Positions 10,820 through 18,997 of a DNA stretch of 42,550 nt are shown one piece after another. Every line of letters starts with the position of its first letter. Positions within the stretch are counted from its first letter, which is position 1. This DNA comes from an uncultured Nitrosomonas sp. (lineage in GTDB: Bacteria; Pseudomonadota; Gammaproteobacteria; Burkholderiales; Nitrosomonadaceae). A program made the translations under genes and the position numbers. The notes under the pieces are model-generated. The model ran no database searches and had not been told where the DNA came from. It saw only the letters and a program-made list of their open reading frames with translations. The stretch lies in contig CASDLT010000015.1 of the NCBI GenBank assembly GCA_949281375.1, positions 1 through 42,550 of the forward strand. Reading direction: 5' to 3'.

Positions 10820-11641
10820 TTATTGCCGGCGTGATAAGGCGCGAATCTCTTCGCGCAACGCGATGACTTGATCGCGCAGTTCTGCCAATTGCTTGGCTTC
10901 GACAGGTGCCACCTTGACTTTTTGAGAATCGCGGCCCACAAAAAAAGAGGCAAGCGTTGCCGTCACATAGCCAAACACTGCAAACGCATACAAGGCAAGA
11001 AACAAGCACAGCATGCGACCCTCGGCTGTATAGGGCCAGAACTGGGAGCCCATCGTCGTCATCATCATCGCCGTCCACCACAAAGCGGTTCCGTAGTCTT
11101 GCGGGCCACCCGCAGTTTCTTTCTCAAAAGCATAGATTCCTGCTGCACCCACCAAGGTGACCAGCACGGTTAGTGTAACGGCATAGCCGAAGCCGCGCCG
11201 TTTCAGACTTGTTCCCAATGCATTCATACCCCGATTCAACGAGCTGAGGATGCGCAGTAATTTCATTCCACGGCCTACCCGGACGATCTGCAGCAATCGA
11301 ATGACGCGAAAAATACGGAAAATTCGCAGTGCCGGAATTAACAGTGCGATGGCAGTCAGCCAGTTTTGCTTGAGGTATACAAGCTTGTGGGGAGCGAGTA
11401 CGAGTTTGGCGGAAAAATCCACGATGAAGATGATCCAGATGATTGCACCAGAAATCTCTAACCAGGGGCTTTCACCCCAGGTCAGTTCGGCAACGAGCAA
11501 TCCCAGCCACGCAAAGGCAAGTATCAGCATGGGAATTTCCAATCTATTCTCCAGCCTGCGTAGTTGCTCGAATCGTTGCTGGTGCGCGATCCTTGTTTGA
11601 GATTTTACGGCTGATTCATGTCGGTCCCTTGCCATGCCCAT
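10820..11641 (-). CDS. Voltage-gated-type ion channel with non-canonical filter
   Basis: The 273-residue protein has the six-helix layout of the ion transport (Kv/Nav-like) superfamily. A charged S4 segment has arginines at 106, 109, 112, 115, 121 and 124, spaced mostly by three. A pore loop precedes the last helix, followed by a short coiled tail (near 240-273) ending in basic residues. The filter position reads TTMGSQ (195-200) rather than the potassium signature TVGYG, so ion selectivity cannot be assumed to be potassium. Similar TMGS-type bacterial channels are known to me as an uncharacterised subgroup (recollection, not searched). The start ATG at 11641 has AGG seven bases upstream; a second ATG follows two codons later. 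It may share a transcript with the downstream MgtC-family gene. Confidence 0.88.
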   Translation of the reverse strand: MGMARDRHESAVKSQTRIAHQQRFEQLRRLENRLEIPMLILAFAWLGLLVAELTWGESPWLEISGAIIWIIFIVDFSAKLVLAPHKLVYLKQNWLTAIALLIPALRIFRIFRVIRLLQIVRVGRGMKLLRILSSLNRGMNALGTSLKRRGFGYAVTLTVLVTLVGAAGIYAFEKETAGGPQDYGTALWWTAMMMTTMGSQFWPYTAEGRMLCLFLALYAFAVFGYVTATLASFFVGRDSQKVKVAPVEAKQLAELRDQVIALREEIRALSRRQ

Positions 11642-11788
11642 AGGATAACCTCGGCTATCGTCACAATCCCGATGCTCTGCAATTAGTGTTCAATCGCTTG
11701 TTTTATCGAAGCATCCTGGACAAATCCTATCTCATTCATTCAACTGGATCAGTTCGGTAGCCGACATAGTATGATCCGTTGGGGATTA

Positions 11789-13612
11789 TTACTGGTCAGG
11801 GCGAGGCACATCGAGAAGAAATAATTTATCAAGTTCCAGGATCGTATCCTGAAGCGTGTGGATTACGATTTTTGCACCTACAGCCAGTAATTTATCGGAA
11901 TTATTTTTCATCATGTCAGGATCGTCCATGCCCAGCCTGCTGGCCACGATCGTGATTTCCGGAAATCGTGCACGTATCCGTTTGCACAAATAAATCGTAT
12001 GCGCCAGATTACCCGGATAAACAGAGGTGATGACGATGATGTTCGCCTTCAACTGTGCGATCATGGCCAAGGTGTCCGTAGCTAATCCCAGCGAGCTCAT
12101 TTCATGCCAAGCGAAGTGATCATTCGATATCGATTTCCCTAACATGGTGACGGCCAGCTCATCCGTGGCATCGCGGGCAGGAATGGCCAGGACCACTTTG
12201 CGTTCGGCCGTTTCGTGCGGTGCGTCAGTTTTTGCGGCTAAATTCTTGTCTTCGGCTTCGATGACATTTTTCAGATTATCGATGAATTCCTTCTGTTCAT
12301 CGGCATCCATGGTGCCTTTTCGAAAATCGACGCGGGCTTGCACCAAGGCTGGGATAGCCAGATCATCAAAAACTTGGGGCAGAGTACGCTCGCCATCGTC
12401 CAGTTCCTGTTCTATCAATCCAGTCGCTTCATCGACGTCATCCGCCAGCAAACGCTGATAAAAACGCTGTCCGAGCGAAAGCGCGGGCCGGTCACCGAGC
12501 AAGGTGTCGAGAAAACTCAAGTAGGGAACATACCGACCCAATACTACGATGCAGACTGTCAAAGGGGAAGCGAGAATCAACCCGATCGGCCCCCACAGCC
12601 ACGTCCAGAAGGCGACACAAACCAGCAGGGCTGCCTGGGATACGCCCATGCCACGACCATACAACAGAGGTTCAACGATCATGTTGGTGATCAATTCCAA
12701 TCCGCAGAAAATCGCGATTACTTGAATTGCTAATGACCAGTCCGGTGAGATCAGCAGGCTGAGCGTGATGGGCAGAATTGCGGTAAGCCATGCGCCTAAA
12801 TAAGGGATGTAGCGTAACAAGGCGCCGAAAAATCCCCATAATGCTGCGTAAGGGACGTCGATCAACCACAAACTAAGCCCGACGGTTAAGCCATACCCCA
12901 CATTGATGAGCAATTGCATCAGCAGATAGCGGCTGACGCGTTCGCCCGCATCTTCAAATGCCCGTGTCGTATGCACCAACTGCTCGACCCCGATCAATGA
13001 AATAACGCGGTCACGCAGATCTTCTCGGTTCAGCAACATGAAACAGACCAGCACGATGATGAGACCGGCATTGGCCAGAGGCTCGAGCATGGGCCCAAAA
13101 ACCGACCATAGTTGTGATAATTGAAACGGACCGTCATTGATGATGCGCACGGGTTGAACTTCAATATTTTCTTTATTGATACTAGGAACCGGTAAGCTTT
13201 CCACCGAATTATCCAGTTGTTCGGTAATGCGCTGGGTAATGACTTGCAATTTATCCAACAGTCCATCCCGGTCGCGCTCATTGATCTGATGAAGTTTGGA
13301 CAGAATGTTGTCTTCATATTGCGGATAGGCGTCAAGCAGGCTTCCGATTTGGTTGGTCACGCCCCACAGCGCCCCTGCGATGCTGCTCAAAGCGAGAGTT
13401 GAAGCCAGAACCACGGCGACGACTCGAGCAACGCCATGCTGTTGCAGCCATGTTACTATTGGCGATAACAAAAACGTGAGTAAAATGGAAAGTGCGACCG
13501 GGATCACAATGACTCTTGCCCAATAAAGAAAGCCCAGTACCAGCGCCAAAGCGATGAGCAACGAAACGTTATTAGCGAGTTCTAAATTTTTTTTCATTGT
13601 TTGAATTTGCAA
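11789..13612 (-). CDS. AI-2E family permease with B12-binding-like C-terminal domain
   Basis: Residues 1 to about 360 form the AI-2E/PerM-type membrane domain: an N-terminal hydrophobic pair, a soluble insert near 90-160, then hydrophobic helices including ALWGFFGALLRYIPYLG and a final VCIVVLGRYVPYL. The family includes the autoinducer exporter TqsA and sodium/proton antiporters, so the substrate is open. The soluble tail (about 375-607) resembles a B12-binding module: a helical cap (FYQRLLADDVDEA and IPALVQARVDFRKG), then a Rossmann-like domain from about 470. The cobalamin-ligand motif DxHxxG is replaced by PARDATDEL, so corrinoid binding is doubtful. Start is a TTG at 13612 or an ATG at 13597; neither has a clear ribosome-binding site. 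The gene is divergent from the phospholipase-like gene, with starts only tens of bases apart. Confidence 0.88.
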   Translation of the reverse strand: MQIQTMKKNLELANNVSLLIALALVLGFLYWARVIVIPVALSILLTFLLSPIVTWLQQHGVARVVAVVLASTLALSSIAGALWGVTNQIGSLLDAYPQYEDNILSKLHQINERDRDGLLDKLQVITQRITEQLDNSVESLPVPSINKENIEVQPVRIINDGPFQLSQLWSVFGPMLEPLANAGLIIVLVCFMLLNREDLRDRVISLIGVEQLVHTTRAFEDAGERVSRYLLMQLLINVGYGLTVGLSLWLIDVPYAALWGFFGALLRYIPYLGAWLTAILPITLSLLISPDWSLAIQVIAIFCGLELITNMIVEPLLYGRGMGVSQAALLVCVAFWTWLWGPIGLILASPLTVCIVVLGRYVPYLSFLDTLLGDRPALSLGQRFYQRLLADDVDEATGLIEQELDDGERTLPQVFDDLAIPALVQARVDFRKGTMDADEQKEFIDNLKNVIEAEDKNLAAKTDAPHETAERKVVLAIPARDATDELAVTMLGKSISNDHFAWHEMSSLGLATDTLAMIAQLKANIIVITSVYPGNLAHTIYLCKRIRARFPEITIVASRLGMDDPDMMKNNSDKLLAVGAKIVIHTLQDTILELDKLFLLDVPRPDQ

Positions 13613-13635
13613 AGATTAATTTTAGGTTCACCACG

Positions 13636-14793
13636 GTGAACACCTCTTACCCATTACTATTATTTATACCCGATTTTATGATCTACCCTTTCATTTTCGC
13701 CGGATTGTTACTGAGTTATGGATCTAATGCAATGGCCTTTGATATCAATCCCTTTAAAGAATACAACGGCAGCATCGAATTGGTGCAAACTTTTGAACAA
13801 CCGGTGCTGGAAATGATGGTGAGTTCGATCATCAACCCCGTGCATGAAGAACTGACAGTAAAGACATTGTTTCTTGTCAGAGATTCACGCAAACCGGGTG
13901 CTGAATCAATTAATGACGAATTGATCAAAACGGTGATTCGAGGTGTTCGCTGGAATGACGATCCGCTTCACTTTCTGCCGGAAAATCCGCAACAGTGGCT
14001 GATGAATTTCGAACGAGCCAGCCAGCTCGCTAATCAAGATCAGATCAACGAAAATTTTGACTTGTTCTATCGAAGTCATCATGCCGATTTGCAATTTCTG
14101 CATGCGATGGCATCAACGGAAACAGAATCGGCTCAAGCTACGCGTAGCGCAATCCTGAGCTGGATTGAATTCACCTACAAAGTGGCGTCAGGATATATCC
14201 CTATTCATACTCCTTTCAAAAAACTGGGAAATTTTCTCACGCCACAATCTGCGAAGTTCATAAAAAAATATTTTACAAATAATGGCAGAAGATTGAATTG
14301 GACGCCTGCTTATTTGTTTTCTCTAAAATGTACGCGGGAAATAATTCCGCCATCCACTGTCGGGATGCTGGATTGCACCAATACGTCGTGGTTGCCGCCC
14401 AAACAGAACGTGCAGAATATCGCGCTCGGTAGTTTGCTGCACGTGATTCAGGATTCTTTCTCCGACAGTCATGTGACCCGCCATCCGGATTATGACGGGA
14501 ATTATTCATTGATCCACGGACGTTCTGCCGTGCAGACGTTCAATGCTTACCAGAAGCAAAGCATACGGCTGCATCGCGGGGCCGACTCTTATCCGCGAGA
14601 TATGGATCAGCCTATGAAGCAGGAAGGATTCAACGTGGAAGAGGTATCTGCAGAGATCGTTTCCTATGCGTTAGTCGATCGAAAGCGCGCAAGATATCGG
14701 AACCGTCATGCAATCGTTAATGCGAAATTGAAAAAGGGATTGTTTCATCTTCTGGAACCCAATGCCGAGGCTGGGTCCGGTAAATATAAATAG
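13636..14793 (+). CDS. Exported protein resembling zinc-dependent phospholipase C / S1-P1 nuclease
   Basis: A hydrophobic N-terminus ending near SNAMA-FDIN looks like a signal peptide. The mature part has features placed as in the zinc phospholipase C / S1-P1 nuclease fold: HEELTVKT early on, GVRWNDDPLHF, then SLLHVIQDSFSDSHVTRH, where the His-x3-Asp-x5-His spacing could bind metals. This fits an exported metal-dependent hydrolase, but the substrate cannot be told. Start choice is uncertain. The GTG at 13636 has TTAGG about ten bases upstream; an ATG at 13678 would shorten the signal region; the frame stays open up to a TTG at 13597. A dispersed repeat starts only six bases after its stop. 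Next come two further genes for membrane or exported proteins on the same strand. Confidence 0.6.
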   Translation: MNTSYPLLLFIPDFMIYPFIFAGLLLSYGSNAMAFDINPFKEYNGSIELVQTFEQPVLEMMVSSIINPVHEELTVKTLFLVRDSRKPGAESINDELIKTVIRGVRWNDDPLHFLPENPQQWLMNFERASQLANQDQINENFDLFYRSHHADLQFLHAMASTETESAQATRSAILSWIEFTYKVASGYIPIHTPFKKLGNFLTPQSAKFIKKYFTNNGRRLNWTPAYLFSLKCTREIIPPSTVGMLDCTNTSWLPPKQNVQNIALGSLLHVIQDSFSDSHVTRHPDYDGNYSLIHGRSAVQTFNAYQKQSIRLHRGADSYPRDMDQPMKQEGFNVEEVSAEIVSYALVDRKRARYRNRHAIVNAKLKKGLFHLLEPNAEAGSGKYK

Positions 14794-14798
14794 GGAAA

Positions 14799-14936
14799 TG
14801 CTGATTAATTCGGCGGACGAGATGATGCGTAACGCGCAAGGAACGAAGCAACCAAGACTCATCAACGCGACAGGCGAGGGAGCGAGTACCGCGCAACGAA
14901 GCGATTCGCTCGTACAACGTATTGATCAGCGGTTCC
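14799..14936 (+). repeat. Dispersed intergenic repeat, copy 1
   Basis: It starts with TGCTGATTAATTCGGCG and ends near ATTGATCAGCGGTT. It aligns along its whole length with 38866-38999 (same strand) and with the reverse complement of 30508-30643. The best shared blocks are TGCTGATTAATTCGGCG, CAACGAAGCGATTCGCT and the GACAGGCGAGGGAGCGAG block. It follows the upstream stop codon by six bases. No coding potential is evident. Confidence 0.8.
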
Positions 14937-14991
14937 ATAGCTCAGTGAAATGGATTCGATCACCTACCCGATTTATCTAGAAAGGCACTAA

Positions 14992-15465
14992 ATGATGAAA
15001 TTGTTTGCCATAGTGAGTGTACTCATCCTGCTGATCGTATCGGTAAGATTCAGACAGTTTGCGCTATCCGTTGCGATGCTGTTGGTTTTTTGCGGGTTGA
15101 TGGTATGGGTTTACCAAGAATATGAAACTCATCAAATCAGAAATAGGATTCTGCCCTCCGAACTGAGGCTGGAAAATGTCTCCTTTGAATCTTTGAACAA
15201 TGATTATGAATTGACCGGACGGGTCATCAATGACTCTGAAAAGTATCGATTGAATGGTCTGCAATTAAAAATAAGCGTGCAGGAATGCGATGATCATGAA
15301 CATCGCAATTGCATCATTTTTTATGAAACCGAAGAATATATCTATATCATGGTTCCGCCCACGCAAGCGAGGGATTTCAGAAAAGTCATCACGTTATATT
15401 CCAATCAAGCGTTAACAGGCCGACTGGTTTGGAATTATTCGATTATTTACGCAGATTCCCATTGA
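14992..15465 (+). CDS. Small membrane-anchored protein of unknown function
   Basis: I do not recognise the family. The 157-residue product has two adjacent hydrophobic segments (about 4-19 and 23-43) separated by RFRQF, which fits a hairpin or a double anchor. A soluble part of about 110 residues follows. This part has beta-strand-like alternation and a phrase like that in FxxLxxxYELTGRVIND domains, with two cysteines (ECDD and NCIIF) that could pair if exported. AGAAAGG lies 7-10 bases before the ATG at 14992; a second ATG follows directly. The next gene starts 19 bases after its stop, so the two may share a transcript. Confidence 0.75.
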   Translation: MMKLFAIVSVLILLIVSVRFRQFALSVAMLLVFCGLMVWVYQEYETHQIRNRILPSELRLENVSFESLNNDYELTGRVINDSEKYRLNGLQLKISVQECDDHEHRNCIIFYETEEYIYIMVPPTQARDFRKVITLYSNQALTGRLVWNYSIIYADSH

Positions 15466-15484
15466 ACCGAAAACGCTAACCATA

Positions 15485-16519
15485 ATGAATATTCGAACTC
15501 ACTCCACGATGATCTGTCCTGTCATGAATAAATCCTTCTCCGTTTTGTTGATAAGCCTGTTGTGTTTTTTTATGTCTGCGATCAAAGCGGACACGGATTC
15601 ATCGCTGCTCGAGCATCACGGTATGTGTGACGCCTCAGCAGCCGTGGCGCTGGGATCAGATCTATTCGCTGTCGCCAACGATGAAGACAACATCATCCGG
15701 ATCTATCGCAATGACCGTTCAGGCGAAGCGCTGCATGCTTTTGATCTCAGCGCTTATTTGAAAATTGACCCGAAGCATCCTGAAGCCGATATTGAAGGCG
15801 CAACATTGATCGGTGACCGTATTTATTGGGTGACTTCACATGGTGCGAACAAGGATGGCAAGCGGCGCCCCAATCGTCAGCGTTTTTTTGCAACAGATAT
15901 TAAAGCTACCGGTACTTCGGTGGTTTTGAAGCCTGTTGGCGAACCTTACCAAGACTTGATCAAGGCGTTTAGTGATTTAGATGAACTCAAGGCCTATCAT
16001 TTGGATAGGGCCGCCCGTCATGCGCCGGAATCGGAGCAGGGATTGAACATCGAAGGATTGACACGAACCCCGGACGGCGATTTGTTGATTGGATTTCGGA
16101 ATCCCATCCCGGGCGGTAAGGCTCTCCTGGTTCCTTTGAAAAATCCCGATAAGGTGCTCACCGAAGGAAAATCACCCAGGTTTGGCACACCGCTGTTTCT
16201 GTCATTGCATGGGCGAGGCATTCGCAGCATCGAATATTCAACGTCGCAAAAAACCTATTTCATCGTGGCCGGCCCCTACAATGACAATGGCACATTCCAG
16301 CTTTATCGGTGGTCGGGTGATCCGTCCGAACCACCAGAGTCTCTGAATATTGATTTTCAAGATTTGCATCCTGAGGCACTCATGATCATGCCAGACATTG
16401 CTTCAAGAATTCATATCCTCAGCGATGATGGTTCAAAAAAAATTGCCGGCAAGCATTGCAAAGGATTAATTCGCGCCCAGGACAAAAGCTTTCGCAGCCT
16501 CTGGATTGAACCGAAGTAA
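15485..16519 (+). CDS. DUF3616 family exported protein
   Basis: The 344-residue reading frame encodes a hydrophobic leader (SVLLISLLCFFMSAIKA) followed by a DUF3616-type region. Recognisable parts are YCDAS-like start MCDASAAVALG, FAVANDEDNIIRIY, DIEGATLIGDRIYWVTSHG, GLNIEGLTRTPDGDLLIGFRNP and DLHPEALMIMPD. The repeated short strand patterns suggest a beta-propeller, but no catalytic residues are known to me for this family. The start is either the ATG at 15485 or the ATG at 15524; the latter begins just before the leader and gives a more typical signal peptide. Neither has a good ribosome-binding site. It lies 19 bases after the small membrane protein gene, probably in the same operon. Confidence 0.82.
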   Translation: MNIRTHSTMICPVMNKSFSVLLISLLCFFMSAIKADTDSSLLEHHGMCDASAAVALGSDLFAVANDEDNIIRIYRNDRSGEALHAFDLSAYLKIDPKHPEADIEGATLIGDRIYWVTSHGANKDGKRRPNRQRFFATDIKATGTSVVLKPVGEPYQDLIKAFSDLDELKAYHLDRAARHAPESEQGLNIEGLTRTPDGDLLIGFRNPIPGGKALLVPLKNPDKVLTEGKSPRFGTPLFLSLHGRGIRSIEYSTSQKTYFIVAGPYNDNGTFQLYRWSGDPSEPPESLNIDFQDLHPEALMIMPDIASRIHILSDDGSKKIAGKHCKGLIRAQDKSFRSLWIEPK

Positions 16520-16795
16520 GCATTTTATACCTGTAATAGAAGCAAGAACCGTCAAACATTGGTGATGGTGGCTGGAATACTGCACGGTGCTCGATATCGT
16601 TTTTCGACCCGGCTCGTTTCTCACATGGCCCCATGTCAGCCGAATCGCAAGGAGTTGCAAACGACAGGGGCAAGATGCATGAGCGATCAACATCGGTATA
16701 CTCCATAAAAATCGATGAGTTACCGAACAGATGGGTAAACGAGAATCTGGTTGAATGTCACCTTTTGAATGCTCATTCTTTGAGGTTAAAATCTC

Positions 16796-17543
16796 ATGCG
16801 TTTAGTTTGTATCGCTTTTTCCGCATTGTGTGTCTTATCCATAACAAGATGTGAGTAAACTGCGCAATTGTCGATTGAACCCGTGGGGGAACGAAAAATC
16901 TGTTAAACAAATGGGTGTTGGAGAAAGGCGCAGATCTTTTGCAAAACAATTCGCCCCTGCACCCGATGACCATCTATTTAGCTGGATTTCATGCAGTAAA
17001 ACAGGATCCATCGCATCAGACTTAGGCGCATCACGATTGTCATCAAGCCAATGAAGAGTTTGCTCAGTATATTTTGTTTGATGATAATACTGAACAAGCC
17101 AACTTAATTGGGATTGAGTATATTATTTCTGAACAGCTGTTTGAATCATTGCCGGAGAATGAAAAAGAATTTTGGCATCCACATAATTTTGAAATTCTGT
17201 TCAGGCATTAATTGCCTCCCACTTTCCAGATGTGGCCGATAAGGCGTCTATGAAAAGGCAAATTGAATAGTTATGCTAAAACTTGGTATGTATGGAATTC
17301 TGCTCCATTTGGAAAGATGGGAGATAAATTGCCGTTAGGTGAGCCGGAATTGGAAGGGTCTATCAATCATGAAGATGAAGAATTGCCCGGTCTTGTTTGG
17401 TGGCGAGACAGAGACTCGGTTTCAGCGCCAACATCCAGAAAGGATCGATTTGAGTTGTACCGCTTGCCCATCCACAAGCTGGTGTGGATGCCTTGAAGGA
17501 TAAATTACCTCGTCTCGCTGCGCCAGCTGCGCCGCTGAGTTGA
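16796..17543 (+). pseudogene. Decayed DUF1264 family lipoprotein gene
   Basis: Reading through several frames recovers one DUF1264-like protein (the family of plant oil-body-associated proteins, with bacterial lipoprotein members). The ATG at 16796 starts a lipoprotein-like leader ending SITRC, stopped by TAA at 16856-16858. After a frame change near 16890 comes VLEKGADLLQNNSPLHP, then MTIYLAGFHAVKQDPSHQ, interrupted by TAG at 17023-17025. It continues as CHQANEEFAQYILFDD and IGIEYIISEQLFESLP to about 17200. Two further frame changes restore FPDVADKASMKRQ and then NSYAKTWYVWNS and GDKLPLGEPELEG. A last one restores LAHPQAGVDALKDKLP with stop TGA at 17541-17543. GAGG sits about ten bases before the ATG. 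At least two stops and four frameshifts make it non-functional. The family name is from memory of its motifs, not from a search. Confidence 0.85.
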
Positions 17544-17693
17544 GTAAAATGAAACAGCCTTCGTGAGTAAGTAAGGAGGGTAGGGAAAAGACATCAGTAA
17601 GAGCGGACAGCCTACCGAGCTGTCAGTCTTTTCAGGCAAGGGTACTGGGTATTACCGCCTCAATAGATCGTTAAAGACTAGATACTGACTGAC

Positions 17694-18350
17694 TTAAACC
17701 ACGACGAAATCGAACGCGGACAGGTTGGGTGCGCCAACCAAATTGGCAATCGGAACGGCTGCACCTGCACCGCTGCCGTCTTGATCATAGGATAAATCGC
17801 CGGTACTTGTATCATACAGTACGAAGTCATCCGCTTCGGCCGCAGCTACCTTAGCGCCTTTGACAAAATTTTCAGGATCTATGACGCCTGCGTCCAGATT
17901 GGAAAAAATCGTGTCATCGAGCCAGATGGTGTCATCCGCTACTACATAACCATTGATTTTGTCGGCATTGAACGGAGCGGGTGCAGTATCAAACACATAT
18001 TTATCCTTTCCTGCGGCACCAAATAGAGTATCTTTGCCAATACCGCCGTTGAGAATATCATCCCCTATATTGCCGGTGATGTTGTCATTGCCGGCGCCGC
18101 CCAACAATTTGTCATGACCGTCTCCGCCCGTTAATACATCGTCGCCGGCATTGCCAGAGATCAGATCGTTGCCGAGGCCTCCCAGCACGATGTCGTTGCC
18201 GCCTTGGCCATTGATGACGTCGTCTCCTGCGAAACCGTTGATGGTATCAGCGTTGGCAGTTCCATTCAGAATGGCGAACAATTGAAAATCAACTCCATTG
18301 TACTGTTGCGAGTTGTTGTCATTAAATTTTGTTCCATTGATAATTGCCAT
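17694..18350 (-). CDS. Small RTX calcium-binding protein, probable type I secretion substrate
   Basis: The 218-residue protein carries tandem RTX nonapeptides of the form GGxGxDxUx between about residues 38 and 115 (GFAGDDVINGQGGNDIV onward, at least eight repeats), which bind calcium in a beta-roll. A C-terminal part resembling the serralysin/M10 secretion module follows: KDKYVFDT, TIWLDDTIFSNL and YDTSTGDLSYDQDGSG. The extreme end DFVVV fits an uncleaved C-terminal type I secretion signal. There is no signal peptide and no protease or lipase domain; residues 1-37 are too short for an enzyme. No ABC exporter is in the window, so the secretion partner must lie elsewhere. The start ATG is at 18350 with AAGGAG a few bases upstream. 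Two operator-like sites lie 116 and 166 bases upstream. Confidence 0.9.
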   Translation of the reverse strand: MAIINGTKFNDNNSQQYNGVDFQLFAILNGTANADTINGFAGDDVINGQGGNDIVLGGLGNDLISGNAGDDVLTGGDGHDKLLGGAGNDNITGNIGDDILNGGIGKDTLFGAAGKDKYVFDTAPAPFNADKINGYVVADDTIWLDDTIFSNLDAGVIDPENFVKGAKVAAAEADDFVLYDTSTGDLSYDQDGSGAGAAVPIANLVGAPNLSAFDFVVV

Positions 18351-18466
18351 ACTATCTCCTTGTATTGGATTTTTAGAAATTACTTCAGGTCATAAAAAGA
18401 ATTTATCGCCTTACTTTTGATGTATTCTCTTTATGTATTTGAATATTAAGGATGAAAAAAAACAGC

Positions 18467-18488
18467 GTCTGTGCGCTAGCGCACATTG
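18467..18488. promoter_or_regulatory. Operator-like palindrome, site B
   Basis: The core TGTGCGCTAGCGCACA (18470-18485) is a perfect 16-bp palindrome preceded by GTC, matching half-site GTCTGTnCGnTA on both strands except for the last three right-hand bases (TTG). It lies in the divergent region, 116 bases from the RTX gene start and 158 bases from the exported-protein gene at 18647. Site B2 is centred exactly 50 bp away. Confidence 0.6.
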
Positions 18489-18516
18489 AGGGAAAATTTT
18501 CCACTATTTAGATTAT

Positions 18517-18538
18517 TTGAGTGCTCTGCCGTACAGAC
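18517..18538. promoter_or_regulatory. Operator-like degenerate palindrome, site B2
   Basis: The right half TGCCGTACAGAC (18527-18538) is a good copy of the half-site on the minus strand; the left half keeps only part of it. Thirteen of the 18 defined positions match. It sits 50 bp centre-to-centre from site B, about five helical turns, and 108 bases upstream of the gene at 18647. Confidence 0.4.
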
Positions 18539-18646
18539 GATAGTGTATTTTTTTTAGGAACCTATCAGCTATTATAGGAAGTAAAAAAATTTTTCTCTCT
18601 CGCTTCGGAGAGCATTGAAAACAGCATCATATTCAGGACTAATAGG

Positions 18647-18952
18647 ATGAGTATCAGCAAACAAATCATAGTGTCAGTATTGATTACTGTATCGATTGGT
18701 TTCTCTGCGAGTGTTTTTTCAGCGGAGGAGCAGGCTGATCTCACTGGACAAATAGCCGATAGCTTGCTGGATAGAGCTGATCAAGTGAAACAAGGCGATA
18801 GGGATGCACGCCGGATATCCAAAGAACTAGGAAAACCGAATCCCGGTGACCTTGAGGAACACAGGTCCGAAGAAGTCGATAACTCCGCCGCAGAGAATGT
18901 AAAGCAAATAAAACCTGAAACTGATCCGGTGTCAAAAAAGGCGCCAGAGTAA
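18647..18952 (+). CDS. Small exported protein of unknown function
   Basis: I do not recognise the family. The 101-residue product starts with a clear signal peptide (hydrophobic IIVSVLITVSIGFSASV, likely cleavage after VFSA). The mature part is short, hydrophilic and acidic/basic mixed, rich in Asp, Glu, Lys and Pro, with no cysteine; it is probably a largely helical or disordered periplasmic protein. AGGA lies eight bases before the ATG. It is 45 bases upstream of the DUF4112 gene and probably co-transcribed with it. Two operator-like palindromes lie 108 and 158 bases upstream, shared with the divergent RTX gene. Confidence 0.75.
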   Translation: MSISKQIIVSVLITVSIGFSASVFSAEEQADLTGQIADSLLDRADQVKQGDRDARRISKELGKPNPGDLEEHRSEEVDNSAAENVKQIKPETDPVSKKAPE

Positions 18953-18997
18953 TTCAAATACATGAACCATCTGCCGATGAGAAAAGGATAAGAGCTT

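Noticed and set aside
17600..17635. Hairpin GACAGC/GCTGTC as terminator of the RTX gene
   Set aside because: The stem is only six bases and is not followed by a T tract on the minus strand; kept out for weak support.
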